The translations under genes were made by a program, and so were the position numbers. A stretch of DNA of 64,000 nucleotides, taken from positions 2,666,001 through 2,730,000 of the forward strand of contig NC_020126.1 of assembly GCF_000331735.1 (NCBI RefSeq), written 5' to 3'. Of the stretch, positions 42,051-51,169 are shown one piece after another. Under the pieces are notes generated by a model, which saw only the letters and a program-made list of their open reading frames with translations, did not search any database and had not been told where the DNA came from. Positions within the stretch are counted from its first letter, which is position 1; each line of letters starts with the position of its first letter. This DNA is from Myxococcus stipitatus DSM 14675. Lineage in GTDB: Bacteria; Myxococcota; Myxococcia; Myxococcales; Myxococcaceae.

Positions 42051-45000
42051 CTAATGCAACCGGGCCTGCAGTGACTTGACGCACGCCAGACGGCCGTTCC
42101 GCGTCCGGGCCTGCTCGAGTGCGGCGCGTGCGCCCGCGAGGTCCCCCGACGCGGCGAGCACGTGGCCTCGGAGGGCGAGGAGGCGCGGGTCCTCCGGCAT
42201 GAAGGTCAGGGACTTGTCGATGGCGGAGCGCGCCCGGGCGAGGTCGGCCGCCAGCGGCGAGGGCCGCGCGAGCACGACCTCCGTCTCCAGGCGCCAGCCG
42301 TCGGGGCTGCTCGCATCCTCGGCCTTCATGAGCTGCGCGTACCGGTCCGCGGCGGTGAGGGCCGGAAGGGGGTCGAGCCCGCGTCCCGCCAGCCACGCCG
42401 CGCGGTGCAGCTCGACCTCCGCCATCCGGCCCCGCATCGCCGGGTAGACCCCGGCCTTCACCACCTTCTCGAGCAACGGCCTGGCGCGGGCGACCTCGGG
42501 CTCGGGGTCCCGTCCCGTCAACACCGCGGCCTGGACCTTGAGCACCTCGAGCTCGGCGAACTGGGCGGCGGCGACGATGTCGGTGTCGACGCGCGTCCAC
42601 AGTATCGCGGCCCAGGGCGCCACCGTGGCCAGCGCGTCGTCGGGCCCCCGTCCCTCGAGGAGCACGGACTCGGCCCAGAGGACCGCGATCTGCACGCCGA
42701 AGCCGGCGAGCGCCGTCTGGCCCTCGCCCCTCGAGAAGGCCTCGCCGATGATGTGGGCCGCCTCCGCATAGCGCGCGTCGGCCGCCTCGCCAGCGGACCA
42801 GCGACGGGTGGCGTCCTGGCGTATGGCCTGGGCGAGCATGATGCGCGATACGATGGGGCGGTCTCCAATCTCCGCCACCCGGCGCGCCGCGACGAGCGCC
42901 GCCTCGATGTCCTTGGTCGAGTCGCCGCCTCGGATGCCGGTGGTCTCGGCTCGGTCCGCGTACATCTGCGAGAGCAGCGAGGGCGGGACGCTCGACTCGG
43001 GAGAGAGCCCGCCCGCGCGCGTCGCCGCCGCGATGCCCTTCTCCCAGGCCCAGTCCACCGCGTAATGGGCATCGCGCAGCTCACGCGCGTAATTGAGGCA
43101 AGCCCAGGCGAGCCGTTCCCATGCGGAGCGGTTCGAAGGCGCGGCCCGCGTCGCGGCGTCGGCGGAGGTGACCGCGGCGAGGAGGCTCGGGCCCGGGTCG
43201 ATGCCGAGCATCCGCGCGAGCCGTCCCTTCTCCGCGAAGATCTCGGAGCGCACGACCAGCAGGTCCGGGTCCTTCGGAGCCAGGGCGAGCCCTTCGGCGA
43301 GGACCGCGAGCGCCGGGTCGAAGCGGTCGGCGCGGATCGGCTCTCGCTGCTGGCGGACGACGCCCTCGTGCATGAGCGCCTGGGCGAGCAGGAGGCGGGG
43401 GCGGGGGGCGCTGCGTCCTATCTCCGCCGCGCGTCGGAGCGCCGGGATGGCCTGGGCGACGGGCGTGAGCGTCCCGTCAAGGTCTCGCGTCTCGTAGACC
43501 TCGAGGGAGCGGCGCAGCCACGCCTCTCCCTCGAGTGTGCTCGCCTCGAGCGGGTCGGCCCCGGCCTCGCGCGCCGCCTGGGCGAGCGCGGCGGCGTCGG
43601 CATTGCGCTCCTCCACGAGCGCGATGCGGGCCTCGAGGAGGTCGCGGTCGGCGCCGGTCGCGGCGGGGACGAGCCGCAGGCGCGCCACGGCGGGCTCGCG
43701 GAAGCGCGCCCGGAGCGCGGCGATTCGGCCCTCCTTCCGCTTCGGGTCGTCGATGCGCGGGAGCTGGGCGCGTTCGCGCGCGTAGCGCTCGCCGTCCAGC
43801 AGGCCGAGCGCGAGCGCCGCCTCGGGGTGATGGAACCCGAGCGTCCACGCCCGCTCGAGCGCCTCGCGGGCCGGGTCGGCGTCATGGAGGAGCTGGAGGC
43901 CGCGGCCGATGGCGAAGGCCCGCGCGGCCGCTCCAGCGCTGCCGTCCGCGCGCCGCAGCGCGTCCACGGAGGCGCGGATGGTCACGTACACCGGCGAAAG
44001 GTCGTGCGCGGGCGACAGGTGCGCGATGCGCATCGCGTTCTCCATGCGCTGCGCCTCGGCGCCCAGCCGCGCGGCCTCGAGCGCGTCCAGGCCCGCCCGC
44101 CGCTCGGCGAACGCGGCCCACGCCACGCCGAGCACCACCGCCGCTGTCGCCACGGCGGCGGCGCGCGCCGCCACCGGGTTGCGCCGTGCCCACTTCGTGG
44201 CGCGGTAGGCGAGCGTCGGCGGCCGCGCCAGCACAGGCTCGCTGCGCAGGAAGCGTCCGAGGTCCTCGGCGAACGCCAGCGCCGAGGGGTAGCGCGCGGC
44301 CGGTTCCCGCTGCATCGCCCACGCGGCCACGAGCGCCAGCTCGCGAGGGACCTCGGCGCCGAGGGCCGGCGGCTCATCGGCGAGGATGCGCCGGAGCAGG
44401 AGCGCCGGCTCGGAGCGCCCCGACGCCTCGGCGAGCCCGTGGAACGGCGGGTGCCCGGCGAGCACCGCGTAGAGGGTGGCGCCGAGCGCATAGACGTCGG
44501 CGCGGAAGTCCACCGGGCCCGTGCTGGCGAGCTGCTCGGGCGCCATGTACTCGAGCGTGCCCGCAGGAAAGCCGGAGTGGGTGAGCCCACCCTCCTCGCA
44601 GTGGGCGAGGCCGAAGTCACCGAGCCTCGCCAGCGGCGCGCCCGGCCCTTGCTCCACCAGCACGTTGTCGGGCTTCACGTCGCGGTGCACGAGCCCCTGG
44701 CGATGGGCGGCGTCGAGCCCGAGGGCCGCCTGGCGCACCAGCTCGACGCGGGTGGAGAGCGTGTGGTCCGCGGCGAGGTCCGCGAGCGTCTTGCCCTCGA
44801 CGAGCTGGAGCACGAGGCACGCGCGGCCCTCCAGCGAGCCGACCGCGTGCACACGGACCACGTTCTCATGCTCCACTCGTGCCTGCAGCCGCGCCTCGAG
44901 GACGAGCCGCTCGGTCTCGCGCGGGTCGTCGCCGCGCAGGAACTTCACCGCCACCGCGCGCTCGAGCGTGGAATCGAAGGCGCGGTGGACCTGGCCCATC

Positions 45001-45059
45001 CCGCCCTTCCCGAGCAGTCCCTTGAGCACGACGCGTCCGTCCAGCGGTTGTAGCTCCAC
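42051..45059 (-). CDS. Membrane Ser/Thr protein kinase with TPR-type periplasmic domain
   Basis: A 1002-aa Hanks-type kinase. The GTG at 45059 is chosen because it lies two bases after the MocR-gene stop and GGAGGGG sits just ahead of it. Kinase motifs: GKGGMGQV (18-24), the ATP lysine K39 in AVKF, HRDVKPDN (125-132) with catalytic Asp 127, DFGLA (148-152) and APEQ (173-176). One membrane helix follows at about 298-317, after RNPVAARAA. The remaining 680 residues are Ala/Arg/Leu-rich helical pairs of TPR character. This is the usual myxobacterial design: cytosolic kinase, membrane helix, extracytoplasmic TPR sensor. Stop-start coupling suggests joint action with the MocR-like regulator. Confidence 0.93.
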   Translation of the reverse strand: MELQPLDGRVVLKGLLGKGGMGQVHRAFDSTLERAVAVKFLRGDDPRETERLVLEARLQARVEHENVVRVHAVGSLEGRACLVLQLVEGKTLADLAADHTLSTRVELVRQAALGLDAAHRQGLVHRDVKPDNVLVEQGPGAPLARLGDFGLAHCEEGGLTHSGFPAGTLEYMAPEQLASTGPVDFRADVYALGATLYAVLAGHPPFHGLAEASGRSEPALLLRRILADEPPALGAEVPRELALVAAWAMQREPAARYPSALAFAEDLGRFLRSEPVLARPPTLAYRATKWARRNPVAARAAAVATAAVVLGVAWAAFAERRAGLDALEAARLGAEAQRMENAMRIAHLSPAHDLSPVYVTIRASVDALRRADGSAGAAARAFAIGRGLQLLHDADPAREALERAWTLGFHHPEAALALGLLDGERYARERAQLPRIDDPKRKEGRIAALRARFREPAVARLRLVPAATGADRDLLEARIALVEERNADAAALAQAAREAGADPLEASTLEGEAWLRRSLEVYETRDLDGTLTPVAQAIPALRRAAEIGRSAPRPRLLLAQALMHEGVVRQQREPIRADRFDPALAVLAEGLALAPKDPDLLVVRSEIFAEKGRLARMLGIDPGPSLLAAVTSADAATRAAPSNRSAWERLAWACLNYARELRDAHYAVDWAWEKGIAAATRAGGLSPESSVPPSLLSQMYADRAETTGIRGGDSTKDIEAALVAARRVAEIGDRPIVSRIMLAQAIRQDATRRWSAGEAADARYAEAAHIIGEAFSRGEGQTALAGFGVQIAVLWAESVLLEGRGPDDALATVAPWAAILWTRVDTDIVAAAQFAELEVLKVQAAVLTGRDPEPEVARARPLLEKVVKAGVYPAMRGRMAEVELHRAAWLAGRGLDPLPALTAADRYAQLMKAEDASSPDGWRLETEVVLARPSPLAADLARARSAIDKSLTFMPEDPRLLALRGHVLAASGDLAGARAALEQARTRNGRLACVKSLQARLH

Positions 45060-45061
45060 CG

Positions 45062-46567
45062 TTATTGCCCCTCCGGGAGGGCCTCGGCCATCCGCCGCGC
45101 GACCTCGACCAGCTCCGTGTCGCCGTAGTTGGAGAACCCGATGCGCAGCCCCGAGACGGCACCGCCATCGAAGGCGAACTGCCGGCCGGCCTGGAATGCG
45201 ACCCCGCGCTCGAGGCCGCGCCGTGCCCAGGCGTCCACGTCCAGCCCCTGTCGCGTGCGGGCCCACAGGGCGAGGCCGGACGTGGGCGGGTCGAAGATGA
45301 GCGCGGTGCCGAGGTGCTCCGAGAGCGCGTTCGCGAGCACGTCGCGGCGGTGGCGATAGATGGGGTGCATGCGGTTGAGGTGGCGCTCGATCTCGCCGTC
45401 CTCGAGGAGCTCCGCCATCGCCCGCTCGAGCGCGGGGTCACCGTGTCGGTCGAGCGCGTCGCGGGCGGAGCGCAGCTGCGCCACGAGCGGCGCGGGCGCG
45501 TGGACGAAGCCGAGGCGGAGCCCGGGGCTGAAGATTTTCGAGAGCGAGCCCACCAACACCACCACGCCCGCGCGGTCCTCCGCGGCGAGTGGCGGGGGCA
45601 GGGCTCCTTCGAACTGGAACTCGGCGTCGTGCTCGGACTCGAGCACGGCGAACCGGTGGCGCGCCGCGAGGGCGAGCAGGCGCGCCCGGCGCTCCGGCGA
45701 GAGCGCGACCACCGAGGGGTACTGGCGCACCGGGGTGGTGAGCACCGCGCGCAGCCGCTCCGTCGAGAGGAGCCGCTCGAGGGTGTCCACGTCGAGCCCC
45801 TGCGCGTCCACCGGCACCGGCAGGCAGCGCGCGCCGGCGCGAGCGCATGCCGCCCACGCGTCCCTCGCGCCGAGCGCCTCGACCGCCACCGCGTCGCCCG
45901 GCCCGAGCAGGGCGTGGGCAACGAGGGCCAGCGGCAGTTGCCCGCCGCGAGTGACCACCAGGCGCTCCGGCGCGGCGGCGACGCCACGGGCCGCGCGCAG
46001 CGTTCGCGCGAGCGCCTCGCGCAGGGCGGGGTGGCCCTGCGGGTCGTCCAGCGCGAGCGTGCCGCGCGGATTCACGGTGAGCGCACGGCGGTAGGCCCGC
46101 GCGAGCGCGGCGCCAGGCAGGAGGCGCGGGTCGGGGTTGCCGGTGGCGACGCGGAGCAGATTGCGGGCGGCGTCGGGCACCGCGGGGCCTGGGGGCCGGT
46201 GGAGGTCGAAGCCCATGCCGGCGCCCGTGAGCTCCGCGGCGGGCCCGGGCGGAGTCTCGGAGGCGCCTGGAAGGCGCCGCGGCGGCGTGGGGACGACGAT
46301 GCTCCCCTCGCCCGGAGTCGCCACCAGCCAACCTTCGTCGGCGAGCTCGCGGTACGCGGCCATCACCGTGTTGCGGGACACGCCCAGTCCGAGCGCGAGC
46401 GTGCGGTAGCCCGGGAGCGCGTCTCCGGGCCGGAACCGGCCGCGGTGAATCTCGGACATGAGCGCATGTGCAATCTGCAGGTAGACCGGGCGGTTGGAGC
46501 GTGGGTCGAGGGTGATGGTCGGGATGCCGGGGGCCACGGCTGCTCCGGTTGCTGGCTGCGTGGCCAC
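45062..46567 (-). CDS. MocR-family regulator (GntR winged helix fused to PLP aminotransferase fold)
   Basis: A 501-aa fusion. Residues 22-90 form a GntR-type winged helix (RPVYLQIAHALMSEIHRGRF, PGYRTLALGLGVSRNTVMAAY, then ELADEGWL). Residues 140-495 are a class I aminotransferase-like domain with Lys 344 in GSLSKIFSPGLRLGF as the PLP-binding lysine. Relatives (MocR, GabR, PdxR) sense PLP or amino acids and control vitamin B6 or GABA genes. The start is GTG 46567 with weak ribosome-binding sequence, so it is uncertain by a few codons. The kinase gene begins two bases after its stop, an unusual pairing. It is divergent from the fibronectin-III lipoprotein gene. Confidence 0.92.
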   Translation of the reverse strand: MATQPATGAAVAPGIPTITLDPRSNRPVYLQIAHALMSEIHRGRFRPGDALPGYRTLALGLGVSRNTVMAAYRELADEGWLVATPGEGSIVVPTPPRRLPGASETPPGPAAELTGAGMGFDLHRPPGPAVPDAARNLLRVATGNPDPRLLPGAALARAYRRALTVNPRGTLALDDPQGHPALREALARTLRAARGVAAAPERLVVTRGGQLPLALVAHALLGPGDAVAVEALGARDAWAACARAGARCLPVPVDAQGLDVDTLERLLSTERLRAVLTTPVRQYPSVVALSPERRARLLALAARHRFAVLESEHDAEFQFEGALPPPLAAEDRAGVVVLVGSLSKIFSPGLRLGFVHAPAPLVAQLRSARDALDRHGDPALERAMAELLEDGEIERHLNRMHPIYRHRRDVLANALSEHLGTALIFDPPTSGLALWARTRQGLDVDAWARRGLERGVAFQAGRQFAFDGGAVSGLRIGFSNYGDTELVEVARRMAEALPEGQ

Positions 46568-46732
46568 ACGATACGTCGCGGGTGGCCACTTCGCTCACGG
46601 TGGAGTGAGGGTGAGCCGACCTCCTACCCCTCGCTCAGGGGTGGCCCAGCCTACTTGTCGCGAGTGCACCTCCTCCCGTGCCGCGGGCCAGGGGAATAGT
46701 CGGCCTCGACGTTCCTCTCCACCGGAGTCTCC

Positions 46733-48808
46733 ATGCCTCGCGCCTCGCCCTGCACCTGCCGTGCACTTCTCCTGGTCTCGCTTGTGGCGCTTGCCGCGTG
46801 CGGTGGCGGGTCCACCAACGGGGCCGGCGATGGAGAAGCAGACAGCGGCTGGGGAGTCGCCGGGGACGGAGGAGACGGTGGTGGAGCAGACGGCGGCGAC
46901 GGAGGTGGACGAGACGGCGGCGGAGGAGGAGACGACGGGGGCGGGAGAGGAGACGGCGGCGGAGACGCCGGGGGCGGCGGCGGAGGAGACGACGGAGGCG
47001 GAGGAGACGACGGCGGCGTGGCAGCGCCATCCGCGCCCACGAACCTCGTCGCGCGGGCCACGAGCTCCCAGGGCGTGGAGCTCACCTGGATGCCGCCGTC
47101 CGCAGCCTTCACCGGCTTCGAGGTCGAGCGCTCCGTTGCGAGCGGCGGGCCCTTCACGCTCATCGCGAGCCCACCTGCCTCGGCCCTGGGCTACGGCGAC
47201 ATGGGGCTCGCCACCGGGAGCACCTACTTCTACCGGGTGCGCGCGGTGAATGGCGCCAGCGTGTCGGCGTTCACCTCCGTCGTGAGTGTGAGCACGGCCG
47301 CGGCGTTGCCGCCCAACGCGCCGACCGGCCTCACCGGTGTGCAGGAGGTGGTGGCGTCCGCCAGCGTGGCGCGGCTCGCCTGGACCGACGCCGCGACCGA
47401 CGAGACCAGCTACGAGGTGCAGCACTCCAGCGAGTTCGTCTCCTGGGGCTCGACCGTCACGCTCCCCGCGGGCTCGACCGGCTGGGTACACGAGAGCCCG
47501 GTCTTCGCCACCAACAACTACCGCGTGCGGGCCGTGGGCGTCGCGGGCGCCTCCGCCTGGGTGCAGGTCTCCGTGTACAACGGCCCCATCGTCATCGGAA
47601 CGTTGTGCCCGGCCACGGAGGGCACGTCGGCTTCCACGCTGTCGCAGACCTCGCTCCGGCTCGGCTGGACCTGGAACATCTGCGGTGGCGTCGCAATCGA
47701 GCGCGCGCTGTCCGCCACCGGCCCCTGGGCCGAGGTGGCCCGCTTGGGCAACTTCATCTTCGGCGGGCCGCCCAACGGTACGTGGGATGACACGGGCCTC
47801 GCGCCGGGCACCCCCTATCACTACCGGTTCCGCACGCTCCCCCTCTTCGCCCCCACGACCTCCGGGCCGCCGTGGTCGCCCTCGGGCTACACGGCGCCAG
47901 TCTCGGCGACGACGGTGTCGCCTGTCGTCATCGCCACGCCCACCGGGCTCTCCGCGACGGTCACTTCCGCCACGAGCGTGAGCCTCTCCTGGACCGACGT
48001 GGCCCAAGACGAGACGGGCTACTCCGTGGAGTACGCCACCGCGGCGGCGGGACCCTTCACCGAGGCCTTCCGCCTCGGCGCCAACATGACCATGACGAGC
48101 GTGAGCGGCCTCACTCCCGCGACGGCCTATTGGATGCGCGTGCGCGCGGTGAAGGGGACGACGAGCTCCGCGCCCTCCAACGGAGTCTCGTTCACCACCG
48201 CGACCCGCGCCGTGCTGCGCACCACCGGTGACGCCACCGTGATGGAGAGCACCGCGCTGCTCTCCAACCAGAACGTGACCCTGCCCTCCGGACCGAATGA
48301 CGTGGGCTGCTTCTTCACCTGGACCATCGGCCCGGGAGGGCAGGCCCTCTTCCACAACTGTGGTGGCTCCGCGCTCCGGTTCGACACGGCGGCGCTCTCG
48401 GGGAGGAATGTGCTCGTGGCGGCGCTCGTGATGTACCCCTGTGCCCTCGCCCCCCATCCCGTGTCCGACGCGCGCTACCTGGTCCGGGCGCTTGCCGGGC
48501 CGTGGAGCCCGTCCTCGGTGACCTTCAACACGCTGCCGCAGGTCTACACGGCAGGCTCGTGGTGGCTGCCGGCGCCGACGGCCGGTGGCGCGCAGTCCTG
48601 GGACGTGACGACGGTCGTGAAGAACTGGGCGAGTGGGACCTGGCCCTCGAACGGCCTCTACGTGGGGCAGTCCCCCATCACGGACCGCGTACCGACCTGG
48701 AACGGGCAGACCTGGGACAACCAGAACCAGGTCACGAGCTACTGCAGCCTCGAGCAGACGGGTGGCTCCATCGACTACGTCCCGGCCCTGCACGTGGACT
48801 ACCGGTAG
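46733..48808 (+). CDS. Fibronectin-III lipoprotein with Gly/Asp stalk and C-terminal DNRLRE-like domain
   Basis: A 691-aa lipoprotein (signal ending SLVALAACGGGS, Cys 23); CCGGAG precedes ATG 46733. Residues 24-95 are an almost pure Gly/Asp run. Three or four fibronectin type III modules follow (APTNLVARATSSQGVELTW; APTGLTGVQEVVASASVARL; TPTGLSATVTSATSVSLSW), with characteristic ends 'YFYRVRAVN' and 'YWMRVRAVKG'. The C-terminal 190 residues look like a DNRLRE/CBM-like beta-sandwich (TTGDATVMESTALLSNQNVT, WDVTTVVKNWASGTWPSNGL). Such proteins are outer-surface adhesins or polysaccharide binders. It is divergent from the MocR-like gene. Confidence 0.88.
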   Translation: MPRASPCTCRALLLVSLVALAACGGGSTNGAGDGEADSGWGVAGDGGDGGGADGGDGGGRDGGGGGDDGGGRGDGGGDAGGGGGGDDGGGGDDGGVAAPSAPTNLVARATSSQGVELTWMPPSAAFTGFEVERSVASGGPFTLIASPPASALGYGDMGLATGSTYFYRVRAVNGASVSAFTSVVSVSTAAALPPNAPTGLTGVQEVVASASVARLAWTDAATDETSYEVQHSSEFVSWGSTVTLPAGSTGWVHESPVFATNNYRVRAVGVAGASAWVQVSVYNGPIVIGTLCPATEGTSASTLSQTSLRLGWTWNICGGVAIERALSATGPWAEVARLGNFIFGGPPNGTWDDTGLAPGTPYHYRFRTLPLFAPTTSGPPWSPSGYTAPVSATTVSPVVIATPTGLSATVTSATSVSLSWTDVAQDETGYSVEYATAAAGPFTEAFRLGANMTMTSVSGLTPATAYWMRVRAVKGTTSSAPSNGVSFTTATRAVLRTTGDATVMESTALLSNQNVTLPSGPNDVGCFFTWTIGPGGQALFHNCGGSALRFDTAALSGRNVLVAALVMYPCALAPHPVSDARYLVRALAGPWSPSSVTFNTLPQVYTAGSWWLPAPTAGGAQSWDVTTVVKNWASGTWPSNGLYVGQSPITDRVPTWNGQTWDNQNQVTSYCSLEQTGGSIDYVPALHVDYR

Positions 48809-49053
48809 GGGATGGCCCCCGGCGGCGACTCCTGCTCACGGCATGGAGTCGTCGACCGTGCCCGTCACTCCCTCCATGTGCCCGCCGAGGGGCTCGAAAC
48901 ACAGCGTGAACGAGCGGCGCGCGCGGTGGAGGCGCGCGCTGAAGTGACCGGTTGAGCGTCGTCAGCTGAACAGGATTCCTGAAGGAAATGGACCTCCATG
49001 ACGATGTCCGAATCCGGCGAGTCCATCTCCTGGCGCGGTGCTAGCCTGCACTC

Positions 49054-50574
49054 ATGTCGACGCTCGCCGGCGCCACTGCGCTCCCTGACGCTCACACCTG
49101 TGCGCAGGCGCGGCTTACCCGTGACCCACGCTTCGACGGGCTGTTCTTTACCGCGGTCACCAGCACCCAGATCTACTGTCGCCCCGTCTGTCCGGCGCCG
49201 ACGGCCAAGCGCTTCACGTATTACGCCAGCGCCGCCGCCGCGGAAGCCAGCGGCTACCGGCCTTGCCTGCGATGTCGCCCGGAGCTGTCACCCGGCGACG
49301 GCACGTGGCGTCGGGGCGATGCGCTGTTGGCTCGCGCTTTGAGCCTGATCGAACAAGGGATTCTCGACGAACAGCCACTGTCGGCGCTCGCCGAACGCGT
49401 CGACATCGGCGAACGCCAGCTGCGTCGGCTGTTCGTTGAACGCCTCGGCGTTTCGCCAACGGGGGTGCATGGCACGCGACGCTTGTTGTTCGCCAAGCAG
49501 CTGCTGACGGAAACGGCGATGCCCATCACCGAGGTCGCGCTTGCGGCCGGCTTCGGCAGCCTGCGCCGCTTCAACGCGGCCTTCCTCGAAGCCTATCGGA
49601 TGGCTCCGCGCGACCTGCGCAAGCAACGAGTCGAGATTCCCGGCGAGACCTTGAGGCTGCGCCTGGGTTACCGCCCACCCTACGACTTCGACGCGATGCT
49701 CGACTTCCTCCGCGAGCGCGCGCTGCCCGGCGTCGAAGTCGTGGATGCCACGAGCTACTCGCGAGTGATTGGCTCGGTCGACGCGCCGGGCTGGCTGCGA
49801 GTTTCGCAATGGCCCGCATCGCATCGCCTGGCGGACGCCCATGCGCTGCGGCTCGAACTACACGGCGCGCGCCCTTCGCAGATGCTGGAGGTCGTCCATC
49901 GGCTGCGACGCATGTTCGATCTCGACGCCGACCCGCGGGCCATCATCGAGTCGCTCAGCGCCGATGCGCGGCTGCGTCCATTGCTGAAGCAGCGCGCGGG
50001 ACTGCGCGTTCCCAGCGGCTGGGACGGATTCGAGAGCGCGGTGCGCGCGGTCATCGGGCAACAGGTCAGCGTCGCCGGTGCACGTACGCTGGCGACGCGC
50101 CTTTCGCATCACTTCGGTCAGCCACTGTCCGCACCACTCGCGCCTGGACTCGACCACCTCTTCCCCACGCCCGATGTGCTGGCCGACGCCGACCTGGGGG
50201 TGATCGGCCTGACACACGCGCGTGCGCAGACTGTACGAACCCTGGCGCGCGCACTTCTGGATGGCCACGTCGACTTCAGGCCGGAGCGCACGCTGGACGA
50301 TTTCACGGTGCGCTGGGGCGCGTTGCCCGGCATCGGTTCGCGGACCGCGCATGACATCGCGTTGCGCGCATCGGGCCACCCCGATGCATTCCCCGCCAAT
50401 GACCTGGTGCTGCAGCGCGCTGTCCCCAATGATGGTTCGCGCCTGAGCGCGAAGGCGCTGACCGCGCGGGCGGAAACCTGGCGTCCCTGGCGCGCCTATG
50501 CGGTGATTCATCTGTGGAAGGATTCGATGGGGCCCGCGAAGGCCACATCCATGCGCAAGCGCACGCGGCCCTAG
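49054..50574 (+). CDS. Ada-like/AlkA fusion: DNA-3-methyladenine glycosylase II with regulatory N-terminus
   Basis: A 506-aa DNA-repair protein. Residues 1-80 are an Ada metal-binding domain with Cys 42, Cys 46, Cys 71 and Cys 74 (CRPVC and CLRC), the methyl-phosphotriester acceptor site. Residues 85-190 are an AraC-type DNA-binding region (ALAERVDIGERQLRRLFVER). Residues 200-490 are an AlkA HhH-GPD glycosylase (VRAVIGQQVSVAGARTLATR; LPGIGSRTAHDIALRASGHP; FPANDLVL supplying the catalytic Asp) that excises alkylated bases. It lies 35 bases before ogt. Codon use contains more A/T at third positions than neighbours, as though acquired from another gamma- or beta-proteobacterial source. The ATG at 49054 has no clear Shine-Dalgarno sequence. 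Confidence 0.93.
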   Translation: MSTLAGATALPDAHTCAQARLTRDPRFDGLFFTAVTSTQIYCRPVCPAPTAKRFTYYASAAAAEASGYRPCLRCRPELSPGDGTWRRGDALLARALSLIEQGILDEQPLSALAERVDIGERQLRRLFVERLGVSPTGVHGTRRLLFAKQLLTETAMPITEVALAAGFGSLRRFNAAFLEAYRMAPRDLRKQRVEIPGETLRLRLGYRPPYDFDAMLDFLRERALPGVEVVDATSYSRVIGSVDAPGWLRVSQWPASHRLADAHALRLELHGARPSQMLEVVHRLRRMFDLDADPRAIIESLSADARLRPLLKQRAGLRVPSGWDGFESAVRAVIGQQVSVAGARTLATRLSHHFGQPLSAPLAPGLDHLFPTPDVLADADLGVIGLTHARAQTVRTLARALLDGHVDFRPERTLDDFTVRWGALPGIGSRTAHDIALRASGHPDAFPANDLVLQRAVPNDGSRLSAKALTARAETWRPWRAYAVIHLWKDSMGPAKATSMRKRTRP

Positions 50575-50609
50575 AGTGCACGAGCCAGAAAGGGGAGGGT
50601 GACCGCGTC

Positions 50610-51119
50610 ATGCAAAGCAACGTGTTCTATCGCCACATCGAAAGCCCGGTCGGGGCGTTGCTGATTGCCGGTAATGACGCGGGCCTGCGGCTGATCGAGT
50701 TCCAGGCACCGCGCCACCCGATGCGCCGTGGCGAGGATTGGCATGAAGGCGACCATGTGGTCCTTCGCGACACTCAGCAGCAACTGGGCGAGTACTTCGC
50801 GGGCAAACGCCGGGGCTTCGAATTGCCTCTGGCGCCGCAGGGGACGCAGTTCCAGTGCCAGGTGTGGTTGGAGCTCGCCAACATCCCATTTGGCGGCACG
50901 ATCAGCTACGCCGAACTCGCGCTGCGCGTGCACAAGCCCACGGCGACGCGCGCAGTGGGCGCGGCGAATGGGCGCAATCCGATTCCCATCGTGCTGCCCT
51001 GTCATCGCGTGATTGGCGCAGACGGCAGCCTCACCGGATTCGGCGGCGGCTTGCCGACCAAGAAGTTCCTGCTGCAGCTGGAAGGAGCGATGCCGCGCCA
51101 GGTGGATCTGTTCGCGTGA
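50610..51119 (+). CDS. ogt: Methylated-DNA--protein-cysteine methyltransferase
   Basis: A 169-aa suicide repair enzyme that takes methyl groups from O6-methylguanine. The acceptor Cys 131 sits in LPCHRVIG, preceded by SYAELALRV and ATRAVGAANGRNP, and the helix-turn-helix for DNA is present. Shine-Dalgarno AGGGGAGGG precedes ATG 50610 by about 10 bases. With the Ada/AlkA fusion immediately upstream it forms an alkylation-damage repair operon. Confidence 0.96.
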   Translation: MQSNVFYRHIESPVGALLIAGNDAGLRLIEFQAPRHPMRRGEDWHEGDHVVLRDTQQQLGEYFAGKRRGFELPLAPQGTQFQCQVWLELANIPFGGTISYAELALRVHKPTATRAVGAANGRNPIPIVLPCHRVIGADGSLTGFGGGLPTKKFLLQLEGAMPRQVDLFA

Positions 51120-51169
51120 GAGGGAAGAGCAATCCCCTCCCTCCACGCGTCGACCCAACAGCTCGAGGC

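Noticed and set aside
46830-47020. GGA/GAC-rich repeats that look like a minisatellite
   Set aside because: They encode the Gly/Asp stalk of the fibronectin-III lipoprotein in frame, so they are protein low complexity rather than a separate repeat element.
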